From Oscillospiraceae bacterium (GTDB lineage Bacteria; Bacillota; Clostridia; Oscillospirales; Oscillospiraceae), in assembly GCA_017416445.1 (NCBI GenBank), contig JAFQCJ010000008.1, positions 1-42,937 of the forward strand: a stretch of 42,937 bases of DNA, read 5' to 3'. Below the pieces are notes generated by a model, which was not told the DNA's origin, ran no database searches, and saw only the letters and a list, made by a program, of their open reading frames with translations. Shown here in pieces: positions 32,327-39,233 of the stretch. Positions within the stretch are counted from its first letter, which is position 1, and the number at the start of each line of letters is the position of its first letter. The position numbers were made by a program, and so were the translations under genes.

Positions 32327-33256
32327 TTACAGACCTCCTTGTGCCTTGCGGATTCTGGGATCGAGATACAGGTAAGAGATGTCGATGATGGTGTTGATGA
32401 TGATGAAGATAGCTGCCAGCAGCACCACCAGACCCTGTACCAGATAATAGTCACGGCGCAGAATTGCATTCAGGATCTGCAATCCCAGGCCGGGATAGCC
32501 GAAGATATTTTCAATAACCAGGCAGTTACCTACCATGAAGCCCAGCTGGGAACCAACCAGGGTCAGGAAGGGCACCAGGATATTGCGGAAGGAATAGCCG
32601 ATCAGTGTGGTGAAATAGGGGACACCGCGTGCCTTTGCCGCCTTGGAGAAGTTCTGCTGCATACTGCCCAGCATATTGACGCGGACATTTCGCGCAAAAA
32701 CACCGGCCAGAGGCAGACCCAACACGATAGCGGGCAGGATCGCGTACTCGATGCCCTTAAAGCCCGACGCAGGCAGCCATCTCAGTTTCACGGCGACGAT
32801 CTGAATGAGCATCACCGCCACCCAGTAGTTGGGCATGGATTGGACAAGCACGGCGCAGGCACTGACGACACGGTCTATGATCGTGTCTTTGAATATGGAT
32901 GCAAGCAGACCAAACAGCAATCCCAAAATGATTGCCGAGGGAAGGGCAAGTCCGATCATCACAAGGGTGGCCTTGTAGGAGCCGGCGATGACTCGATCGA
33001 CATTGTCCTTACAGAAGTAGGAGTAACCCAGGTCGCCCTTGAAGATATTCTTAATATAGTCGACGAACTGCACATAGATGGGGTCATTGAGACCCATATC
33101 CTCACGGAGCTGTTCCACGACTTCTTCCGAGGCGTTGCCGGCCACAGATCGCGCAGGATCACCGGGGATCAAGCGCAGAAGCACAAATGTAACGACCAGA
33201 ACGGCGATAACCACCAGTACGCCCTGTAACAGTCGTTTTATAATCGTAGTGAGCAT
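32327..33256 (-). CDS. Dpp/Opp-type ABC transporter permease (B subunit)
   Basis: Inner-membrane permease, 309 residues, six helices. N-terminal IIKRLLQGVLVVIAVLVVTF, then RLIPGDPARSVAGN (family RLxPGDP block), MGLNDPIYVQFVDYI, LGYSYF, and the EAA loop SKAAKARGVPYFTTLIGYSF, ending with DISYLYLDPRIR, typical of DppB. The ATG at 33256 is preceded by a palindrome CCGGTACCGG and no good ribosome-binding site; an in-frame TTG seven codons upstream is no better. Weak initiation after a strong intercistronic hairpin would lower permease output relative to the binding protein. Confidence 0.92.
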   Translation of the reverse strand: MLTTIIKRLLQGVLVVIAVLVVTFVLLRLIPGDPARSVAGNASEEVVEQLREDMGLNDPIYVQFVDYIKNIFKGDLGYSYFCKDNVDRVIAGSYKATLVMIGLALPSAIILGLLFGLLASIFKDTIIDRVVSACAVLVQSMPNYWVAVMLIQIVAVKLRWLPASGFKGIEYAILPAIVLGLPLAGVFARNVRVNMLGSMQQNFSKAAKARGVPYFTTLIGYSFRNILVPFLTLVGSQLGFMVGNCLVIENIFGYPGLGLQILNAILRRDYYLVQGLVVLLAAIFIIINTIIDISYLYLDPRIRKAQGGL

Positions 33257-33309
33257 AGAAATTACCGGTACCGGCAATGGATGCGGGTACGATCTCCTTT
33301 CGCGTTTTT

Positions 33310-33344
33310 AAAAGGCCCGGCATAGGTGAAACCTATGCCGGGCC
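33310..33344 (-). terminator. intercistronic hairpin between binding protein and permeases
   Basis: GGCCCGGCATAGG (33314-33326) and CCTATGCCGGGCC (33332-33344) form a perfect 13-bp stem with a 5-base loop; on the minus strand it is followed by TTTTAAAAA. It lies 38 bases past the dppA-like stop. It probably stabilises the binding-protein message and lets only part of the transcripts continue. Confidence 0.8.
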
Positions 33345-33381
33345 ACCGAAGCTACATCTTCGTTAAATTGCTTTCAGGGAA

Positions 33382-34932
33382 TTAGCCCAGAGACAGAGCA
33401 GCGAAGTTGATGTTGGAGGTGGGCATGATCTCCAGACCCTGCAGGTTAGCGGCGCAGGCATACACCAGCACGGAGTCAAACAGAGGCATGTTGGTGTTGG
33501 TCTCCACCAGCAGAGGATAGAGCTGATCCTTGATGATGTTCTTGCGCTCGGCAGGATCGGTGCAGGTGGACTCGGCGTCCAGAGCGGCATCGACCTCAGG
33601 ATAGCTGGAGAAGTTGCAGCGGCCGGGTCCTCTGTAGTGAGTGCCCAGGATGAAGTTGGTAGCACCGCCGACATTCATCCAACCGGTATCGCACATCAGG
33701 CAGGAATCCTCTTCATAGAGGTGCTGCTCCCAGATAGCGGTCTCCTCGACCACCAGCTCGATATCGAAGCCGACCTCAGTCAGAGTGGAAACGATGTACT
33801 CAGCGTACTCCTTGGTCTTGGGATACAGACCCACGGAGGTGATGTACTTGATCTTGGGCAGACCAGCACCACCGGGATAGCCAGCCTCTTCCAGCAGGGC
33901 AGCAGCCTTGGCAGGATCGTAGGTGGGCAGACCCTCAGCGGGGACATACATGGGGTTCACATGAGAGGTGTAGGAGTCAGCCAGGACGCCGTAGCCCTGG
34001 AGAATGTCGTTGACGATGGTCTCACGGTCGATAGCATAGGAGATGGCCTTACGAACCAGCTCGTTCTGCATAACATCCTGAGTGCACTTGAAGATCATGT
34101 ACTTCTGCTCGTCCACATAGGCCTTGATGACCTCAACATTGGGATCAGCCTCCAGGACGGGAACCTGCTCGATGTCAACACGCTCGATCAGGTGAGCCTC
34201 ACCGGTCTGCAGAGCAGCCATACGGGTGGAGGACTCAGCAACATACTTGTACTCGCAATAGGGCATCTTCGCTGCATTGGCGGGATCCCAATAATCAGCA
34301 AAGGCCTCCAGGTAAGCGGTCTCATTCTCGAACTTGACGAACTTGTAAGCGCCGGTACCGTTCATGGTAGCGTTCAGATTGCCGGCAGCCACATCGTCAG
34401 CGGACAGCATGGCGTCCACATACAGCAGGTCATACAGCTCAGCGCAGGGCATCTTGTTGGAGGGCCAGATCTTGATGGTCAGAGGATCCACGATCTCGGA
34501 CTCCCACTTGCAGCCCCAGTCGCCGTAACGGGAGGACTCGGGACGGGTGGTCCACTCGATGGTAGCGGCAACATCCTCGGCGTCGAAGTCGGAGCCGTCG
34601 TGGAACTTGATGCCCTCACGCAGCTTGATCTGCAGGGTGTAGCCATCCTCCAGATACTCCCAGGACTCAGCCATGCCGGGAACATGGTTGCCGTTGGCAT
34701 CCTTGCGGATCAGGTGATCGAACACGACCCACTCCAGATGCTTGTTGGACAGAATGGTGTTACCGGTGGGATCCCAGGTGCCCTGGAATGCGCCGGAAGA
34801 CAGCACCACGAGGGTGTCAGTGGTAGCAGCAGCATCGTCGCCGCCTTCATCCACAGGATCCTTGCTGCCGCAACCGGTGACGAGAGCCATGGTCATCAGC
34901 AGAGCGAGGAAAAGTGCCAAAAACTTTTTCAT
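33382..34932 (-). CDS. Dpp/Opp-type ABC transporter substrate-binding lipoprotein
   Basis: Extracellular, lipid-anchored solute receptor of 516 residues (SBP family 5). Signal peptide MKKFLALFLALLMTMALVTGC with lipobox LVTGC (short form), then an acidic low-complexity linker. Family blocks: PGMAESWEYLEDGYTLQIKL, REGIKFHDGSDFDAEDV, VRKAISYAIDRETIVNDIL, and YDPAKAAALLEEAGYPGG. Members bind peptides, nickel, opines or oligosaccharides, so the name does not fix the ligand. The ATG at 34932 has AGGAGG 8 bases upstream. First gene of the seven-gene operon; its promoter and a long structured leader lie upstream. Confidence 0.93.
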   Translation of the reverse strand: MKKFLALFLALLMTMALVTGCGSKDPVDEGGDDAAATTDTLVVLSSGAFQGTWDPTGNTILSNKHLEWVVFDHLIRKDANGNHVPGMAESWEYLEDGYTLQIKLREGIKFHDGSDFDAEDVAATIEWTTRPESSRYGDWGCKWESEIVDPLTIKIWPSNKMPCAELYDLLYVDAMLSADDVAAGNLNATMNGTGAYKFVKFENETAYLEAFADYWDPANAAKMPYCEYKYVAESSTRMAALQTGEAHLIERVDIEQVPVLEADPNVEVIKAYVDEQKYMIFKCTQDVMQNELVRKAISYAIDRETIVNDILQGYGVLADSYTSHVNPMYVPAEGLPTYDPAKAAALLEEAGYPGGAGLPKIKYITSVGLYPKTKEYAEYIVSTLTEVGFDIELVVEETAIWEQHLYEEDSCLMCDTGWMNVGGATNFILGTHYRGPGRCNFSSYPEVDAALDAESTCTDPAERKNIIKDQLYPLLVETNTNMPLFDSVLVYACAANLQGLEIMPTSNINFAALSLG

Positions 34933-35097
34933 TTCTTGTTCCTCCTAGTTTTATTAAAGAACGGGTTGCCCCGTGTCTTCCCTTCTCAGTCGGTGTGCAG
35001 AACCGCACACCCCATGGTGACAAGTTCCACACCGGCCAAACAGCCGCCTTGTGGTTCTTGACAAAAAAACACTAAACGAGGCTTGTTTTATGTTACA

Positions 35098-35125
35098 ATT
35101 ATACTATCCCCCTTGGAAAAGTCAA
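35098..35125 (-). promoter_or_regulatory. sigma-A promoter of the transporter operon
   Basis: On the minus strand TTGACT (35125-35120), 16 bases, TATAAT (35103-35098). The resulting leader of about 160 bases contains a hairpin GGTGTGC/GCACACC (34992-35011) before the ribosome-binding site. Confidence 0.7.
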
Positions 35126-35141
35126 GGAATTTGTGGCAACT

Positions 35142-35157
35142 CAAACACCCAAACACC
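35142..35157. repeat. tandem CAAACACC repeat beside the operon promoter
   Basis: Two perfect tandem copies of CAAACACC, 16 bases upstream of the -35 of the transporter operon (on its minus-strand reading GGTGTTTG twice). DeoR-family regulators often use short direct repeats, so this is a candidate operator element. Confidence 0.4.
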
Positions 35158-35175
35158 ACGAACCACCTCACAAAA

Positions 35176-35193
35176 ATGTGGTAAGTACCACAT
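35176..35193. promoter_or_regulatory. perfect 18-bp palindrome, candidate DeoR-type operator
   Basis: ATGTGGTA-AG-TACCACAT, perfect over both 8-base arms, in the 480-base gap between the divergent transporter operon and regulator. Further GTGGT/ACCAC pentamers occur at 35155-35159, 35162-35166 and 35259-35263. It lies about 50 bases upstream of the operon's -35 and about 150 bases before the regulator's -35. Confidence 0.55.
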
Positions 35194-35345
35194 GTTTATT
35201 TTTTAACATCTCTGTTTTTACTAAAACTGTCCCCATACCTTTATGCAAAGTAAAGAGAACCACCACAGTTTGAAATCTTTCGACCGGATATTCTTCGTGA
35301 AAATGTACAAAAAGCGCAGAATAATTTTTTACACTTGAAAAGTCC

Positions 35346-35375
35346 TTGCCAACGGCTTTTCCCGGGAGGTATAAT
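35346..35375 (+). promoter_or_regulatory. sigma-A promoter of the DeoR-family regulator
   Basis: TTGCCA (35346-35351), 18 bases, TATAAT (35370-35375), 37 bases before the regulator start. Confidence 0.6.
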
Positions 35376-35412
35376 GAGTGCAACAGTATACAGACAGAGA
35401 GGAGTTGCCGTT

Positions 35413-36207
35413 ATGACCGCTTCGGAACGCAGAGAAGCCATTATTTCCATGCTGCACAACTCAAATTTCATTAAGATCTCCGACATCGTCTCTACCTTCA
35501 ATGTGTCCAACGAGACGGCCCGACGCGATCTGGATTACCTGCAGGATCAGAATGTGGTGCGCCGTGTGTACGGCGGAGCCGTCATGGACAGCCCCATCCC
35601 CCATACCACCGCAGCAATTCCGCGGCGATCCCGTTTCAGTAATATTCTCGCCACCATCGGCAAAGAGGCGGCGGCACTGGTCCGACCGGGTGAGGCCGTC
35701 TTTATCGGCCCCGGCTCCACAGCCCTGCAGGTAGCCCGCCATCTGCGGGAGCGCAGCAATCTCACGGTGGTGACCAGTTCTCTGGCGGTGGCCAGTGAGA
35801 TGACCTCCTCGGATGTGAACACCTATATCCTCGGCGGCTTGCTCAACCGGGATGAACAGGACATCCGCGGCGAGCTGGCCAGAATGTGTATCCAGCAGTT
35901 CTACTTTGACAAGGCGTTTTTCGGCTGCGGCGGCGTGACACTGGATCTGGGTGTGATGGACTTCTCCTCCACCCACACCCCCATCCATACGCAGATCGTC
36001 AGCCGCGCCAGAGAGCGGATCCTGGTGACGGGCAGCAAAAAATTCGGCACCCACGCCTTCCTCTCCGCCTGCGCCCTGTCGGACATCAATACCGTCATTA
36101 CCGATACCCATATCCCGGCGACATACTACGATGCCCTCAAGGAGATGGGGGTCCGCATGATCCTGGTGGATGCCGCCCTGGATGAGGCCATGGATACGGA
36201 GGAATGA
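35413..36207 (+). CDS. DeoR-family transcriptional regulator
   Basis: 264 residues. N-terminal DeoR helix-turn-helix: RREAIISMLHNSNFIKISDI and FNVSNETARRDLDYLQDQ (about 29-46), then VRRVYGGAV (49-57), the usual hinge. The C-terminal DeoRC sensor domain, related to ribose-5-phosphate isomerase, has FIGPGSTALQVARHL, LTVVTSSLAVASEM, DKAFFGCGGVTLDLGVMDF and a late LSDINTVITD; it normally binds a phosphorylated sugar. The ATG at 35413 has GAGGAG 9 bases upstream. Divergent from the transporter/kinase/MlrC operon, so it is most likely its local regulator, with the FGGY kinase product as a reasonable effector guess. Confidence 0.92.
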   Translation: MTASERREAIISMLHNSNFIKISDIVSTFNVSNETARRDLDYLQDQNVVRRVYGGAVMDSPIPHTTAAIPRRSRFSNILATIGKEAAALVRPGEAVFIGPGSTALQVARHLRERSNLTVVTSSLAVASEMTSSDVNTYILGGLLNRDEQDIRGELARMCIQQFYFDKAFFGCGGVTLDLGVMDFSSTHTPIHTQIVSRARERILVTGSKKFGTHAFLSACALSDINTVITDTHIPATYYDALKEMGVRMILVDAALDEAMDTEE

Positions 36208-36221
36208 TGACCGTAAAAGGA

Positions 36222-36247
36222 AAAACGCACCCTGCCGGGTGCGTTTT
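36222..36247 (+). terminator. terminator of the DeoR-family regulator
   Basis: AAAACGCACCC (36222-36232), loop TGCC, GGGTGCGTTTT (36237-36247): perfect 11-bp stem with a U-tract, 14 bases after the stop. Confidence 0.85.
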
Positions 36248-36296
36248 CTGTTTTGGGGTATGCTGCGGCCAGGTGCAGCGGCGGCAAGCAAAAAAG

Positions 36297-36325
36297 AACC
36301 CTGTAACCGTGATGGTTACAGGGTT
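36297..36325. terminator. bidirectional terminator next to tRNA-Cys
   Basis: AACCCTGTAACC (36297-36308), loop GTGAT, GGTTACAGGGTT (36314-36325). Followed by T on the plus side and, on the minus strand, by CTTTTTTG. It lies 6 bases past the tRNA 3' end and most likely ends its transcript. Confidence 0.8.
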
Positions 36326-36330
36326 TTTGT

Positions 36331-36405
36331 TGGAGGTGACACCCGGATTTGAACCGGGGAATGAGGGTTTTGCAGACCCTTGCCTTACCACTTGGCTATG
36401 TCACC
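36331..36405 (-). tRNA. tRNA-Cys (GCA)
   Basis: 75 bases on the minus strand, including an encoded CCA. The acceptor GGTGACA pairs with TGTCACC; D-arm GCCAAGTGGTAAGGC; anticodon stem AGGGT/ACCCT with loop CTGCAAA, anticodon GCA; T-arm CCCGG-TTCAAAT-CCGGG; discriminator T. All cloverleaf stems are complete. Its own consensus promoter lies just upstream. Confidence 0.97.
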
Positions 36406-36426
36406 GAACCGTGAAGTCCGAGGGAC

Positions 36427-36455
36427 ATTATACTATACCAAATGGACCTTGTCAA
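36427..36455 (-). promoter_or_regulatory. consensus promoter of tRNA-Cys
   Basis: On the minus strand TTGACA (36455-36450), 17 bases, TATAAT (36432-36427): exact consensus. Transcription would begin about 15 bases before the tRNA. Confidence 0.85.
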
Positions 36456-36476
36456 GAGGGATTTTCCACTTTTCAT

Positions 36477-37736
36477 TTATTCCTTCGTGTGGACATTGAT
36501 GAACTGGGCCCGCTTCTTGGAATACATGATGATCTGGCTGGTGTAAAGGCCACTGTAGCCCGACATCAAATAGCTGACGGCACAGGCGGCGGCGAAGAAC
36601 AGCAAGCCCTCCGCGCCGAAGAGCTCAATGCTCAAAATCACCGAGGCCACAGGGCAGTTCACCGCGCCGCAGAACACCGCCACCAAACCGATGGCCGCAC
36701 CGAAGGGGGCGGGGATGGCGAGAAGCGGGGCGAGGACACAGCCGAAGGTGGCACCCACAAAGAAAGAGGGCACCACTTCGCCGCCCTTGAAGCCGAAGCC
36801 GATGGTGACGGCGGTGAAGAGAATTTTAATAAGCCACGCCCAGGGCTCTGCCCCTCCTTCCAGGGCACGGGCGATCACATCCATGCCGGCACCGTTAAAG
36901 TCCGTACCGAAGCTGTGGGACAAAATGAGGAGCAGCAGACCGCCGAAGATGGCGCGGCGGTAGCTGCCGCTGATGAACTTTTTGGCACCATGCTCGATCC
37001 AGTGCATACCACGGACGAAGATGATGGACACCACGGCGCAGGCCACCGCCAAGAACAGCACGCGCACCATCATGGCGGTATCCACCGCGGGGGCGAGGAT
37101 GGCGTAGCGGGTGGGGGCGACACCCATGACCTTGGCAACACCGTAGCCCACGGCGGCGGCAGTAATGCAGGGAATGAGGCCTGCATAATAAATAACACCC
37201 ACAGAAATAACCTCAAGGGCGAAAATAGCAGCGGTAAGGGGCGTACCGAACAAGGCGGCAAACAGTGCTGCCATGCCGCACTGGGTGGTGAGGGGCAGAT
37301 CCTTCTCGTCCAGATGCATCAAGCGGCCTGTCTGATAGCCGATGCCGCCGCCGATCTGCAGTGCCGCACCCTCGCGGCCTGCAGAGCCGCCCACCAAGTG
37401 GGTGAGGCAGGTGGCGACGAAGATGAGGGGCACAAGGAGAACGGGCACATTCTTGCCGAAATGCACCGACTCGATGATCTTGTTCGTCCCCTCCCCTTCC
37501 AAACGCAGGGCGCGGTAGAGGGCCACGATCACCACGCCTGCCACCGGCAAAAGCCACAGCACCTGGGGATGTGCCATACGCAGCTCGGTAGCACGCTCCA
37601 CGCCGATGTGGAAAAAGGCGCCCACACCGCCGCCCAGCACGCCGACCACGAAACCGATGGCCACCCACTTTACCAGTACCGCAATATATTCGCCCATGTG
37701 CACCACATGCTTTTTAATATGCTCAATAAACCCCAT
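36477..37736 (-). CDS. ClC-family anion channel/transporter
   Basis: Polytopic membrane protein of 419 residues with the ClC inverted-repeat architecture. The central filter motif is GGSAGREGAALQIGGGIG, with the gating Glu at 122. The other filter loops differ from classical ClC: where GSGIP is expected the sequence reads GEGTN (81-85), and the GKxGP-like loop reads FGFKGGEVVPSFFVGATFG. Similar departures occur in the fluoride-exporting ClC branch and in uncharacterised Firmicutes members, so selectivity (Cl-, F- or other) cannot be stated. The ATG at 37736 was chosen; a GTG four codons upstream is possible, and neither has a clear ribosome-binding site. Divergent from serC. Confidence 0.88.
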   Translation of the reverse strand: MGFIEHIKKHVVHMGEYIAVLVKWVAIGFVVGVLGGGVGAFFHIGVERATELRMAHPQVLWLLPVAGVVIVALYRALRLEGEGTNKIIESVHFGKNVPVLLVPLIFVATCLTHLVGGSAGREGAALQIGGGIGYQTGRLMHLDEKDLPLTTQCGMAALFAALFGTPLTAAIFALEVISVGVIYYAGLIPCITAAAVGYGVAKVMGVAPTRYAILAPAVDTAMMVRVLFLAVACAVVSIIFVRGMHWIEHGAKKFISGSYRRAIFGGLLLLILSHSFGTDFNGAGMDVIARALEGGAEPWAWLIKILFTAVTIGFGFKGGEVVPSFFVGATFGCVLAPLLAIPAPFGAAIGLVAVFCGAVNCPVASVILSIELFGAEGLLFFAAACAVSYLMSGYSGLYTSQIIMYSKKRAQFINVHTKE

Positions 37737-37799
37737 GGCCGATCTCACTCTCTTCCGGGGGAAGGGTCTTCCCCGCTGTTTCTTTTCATATTTTTAATT

Positions 37800-37828
37800 A
37801 GTATACTCCCTCTCCGTCCTGCGGTCAA
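37800..37828 (-). promoter_or_regulatory. sigma-A promoter of the ClC gene
   Basis: On the minus strand TTGACC (37828-37823), 17 bases, TATACT (37805-37800), 64 bases before the ATG at 37736. Confidence 0.7.
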
Positions 37829-37916
37829 GGGCAGCACCGGTGACGGACAAAAAAGGTTTCTCCTGTCTTTGGCTAAAAAATTTTTAGATTTTCTTAAAAA
37901 ATTTTTGTTTTAGTGG

Positions 37917-37945
37917 TTGATTATTGTGAAACTTTGCCGTATACT
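37917..37945 (+). promoter_or_regulatory. sigma-A promoter of serC-serA
   Basis: TTGATT (37917-37922), 17 bases, TATACT (37940-37945), 90 bases before serC. The stretch between this and the ClC promoter is AT-rich with repeated A- and T-runs. No T-box or SAM/glycine/lysine riboswitch element is recognised in the short leader. Confidence 0.65.
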
Positions 37946-38034
37946 ATAGCCATAAGAAGAACAAACATTAGCCATTAGCACAACTAAGAGACAGAAATCT
38001 TACACTTATTTAATCACTTTAGGAGGATTTTTCT

Positions 38035-39120
38035 ATGAAGTACGATCGTTCTTTTAACTTCTCTGCCGGCCCCGCTATGATGCCCGAGCCCGTACTGGAG
38101 GAGATCCGCGATGAGATGATGAACTATCGCGGCACCGGCATGTGCGTGATGGAGATGAGCCACCGCGACAAGGCTTTTATGCAGATCGCTGAGGAGGCCG
38201 AGGCTGACCTGCGCAAGCTGATGGGGATCCCCGATAACTATAAGGTGCTGTTCGTTCAGGGCGGCGGTACGGTACAGTTCGCCATGGTGCCCATCAACCT
38301 GATGAAGAACGGCAAGGCCTGCTATGTGGAGACGGGCGTGTGGTCCAAGAAGGCCATCGCCGAGGCTAAGAAGTACGGTGAGGTGCAGGTCATCGCTTCT
38401 TCCGCCGACAAGGGCTTCTCCTACATCCCCGATTGCAGCGATCTGGACATTCCCGAGGATTGCGACTATGTCTACATCTGCGAGAACGAGACCATCAACG
38501 GCACCACTTGGAACAAGCTGCCCAACACCAAGGGTCATGTGCTGGTGGCTGACCAGTCCTCCATGTTCCTGTCCCGTCCCTGCGATGTGAGTAAGTACGG
38601 CCTCATCTGGGCCGGCGTGCAGAAGAATGTGGGCCCCGCCGGTATGGCAGTGGTCATCATCCGCGAGGATCTGCTGCGGGATGATCTCGATCCCAAAGCA
38701 CCTGTGTACATGTCCTACAAGACCCACGCCGACAACGACTCCATGTACAACACCCCCAACTGCTGGGCCATCTACTGCTGCGGCAAGGTCTTTAAGTATC
38801 TGCTGAGCATCGGCGGTCTGGAGGCTATGGAGCAGCGCAACATCGCCAAGGCCAAGGTCATCTATGACTTCCTGGACAGCTCCAAGCTCTTCAAGGGTTC
38901 TGTGGAGCCCGCTGACCGGAGCTTGATGAACATCCCCTTCGTCACCGGTGATAAGGATCTGGATGCCGAGGTGGTGGCTGCTACTAAGGCCGCAGGCTTT
39001 GATAACCTGAAGGGTCACCGCAGTGTGGGTGGCCTCCGTGCCTCCGTCTACAACGCCATGCCCATCGAGGGTGCCGAGGCACTGGTGGAGTTCCTGAAAG
39101 CATTTGAAGCTTCTCACTAA
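38035..39120 (+). CDS. serC: phosphoserine aminotransferase
   Basis: SerC converts 3-phosphohydroxypyruvate and glutamate to phosphoserine, the second step of serine synthesis; also used in pyridoxal phosphate synthesis in some bacteria. 361 residues. Blocks: FNFSAGPAMMPEPVLEE, the MEMSHR block, FVQGGGTVQFAMVP, NETINGT, VADQSSMFLSRPCDV, and GVQKNVGPAGMAVVI with the PLP Lys at 197, with VGGLRASVYNAMP at the end. The ATG at 38035 has AGGAGG 8 bases upstream. It forms a pair with serA; no serB in the window. Confidence 0.97.
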   Translation: MKYDRSFNFSAGPAMMPEPVLEEIRDEMMNYRGTGMCVMEMSHRDKAFMQIAEEAEADLRKLMGIPDNYKVLFVQGGGTVQFAMVPINLMKNGKACYVETGVWSKKAIAEAKKYGEVQVIASSADKGFSYIPDCSDLDIPEDCDYVYICENETINGTTWNKLPNTKGHVLVADQSSMFLSRPCDVSKYGLIWAGVQKNVGPAGMAVVIIREDLLRDDLDPKAPVYMSYKTHADNDSMYNTPNCWAIYCCGKVFKYLLSIGGLEAMEQRNIAKAKVIYDFLDSSKLFKGSVEPADRSLMNIPFVTGDKDLDAEVVAATKAAGFDNLKGHRSVGGLRASVYNAMPIEGAEALVEFLKAFEASH

Positions 39121-39137
39121 GCATCCCGTTAAACGGC

Positions 39138-39159
39138 GGGGCGATGTGGACATCGCCCC
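39138..39159. repeat. palindromic element between serC and serA (REP-like)
   Basis: GGGGCGATG (39138-39146), loop TGGA, CATCGCCCC (39151-39159), flanked by CGGC and CCTACA. From memory, intergenic hairpins of the form TGTAGGGGCG...CGCCCC are dispersed in many gut Clostridia genomes. Only one copy is seen in this window. No U-tract follows. Confidence 0.45.
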
Positions 39160-39233
39160 CTACAACAAAACAGGAACATCCCCCAACACGGAACCCCCAT
39201 CAATAAACTGTATAATATAAGGAGAATAACACC

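Noticed and set aside
34940..35090. Riboswitch in the leader of the binding-protein gene
   Set aside because: A hairpin is visible, but no conserved riboswitch core that I recognise; left as structured leader only.
36331..36405. Integration site in tRNA-Cys
   Set aside because: No integrase nearby and no duplicate of the tRNA 3' end seen in the window.
39210..39218. TATAAT before serA as a promoter
   Set aside because: No -35 box at a suitable distance and it sits against the ribosome-binding site.
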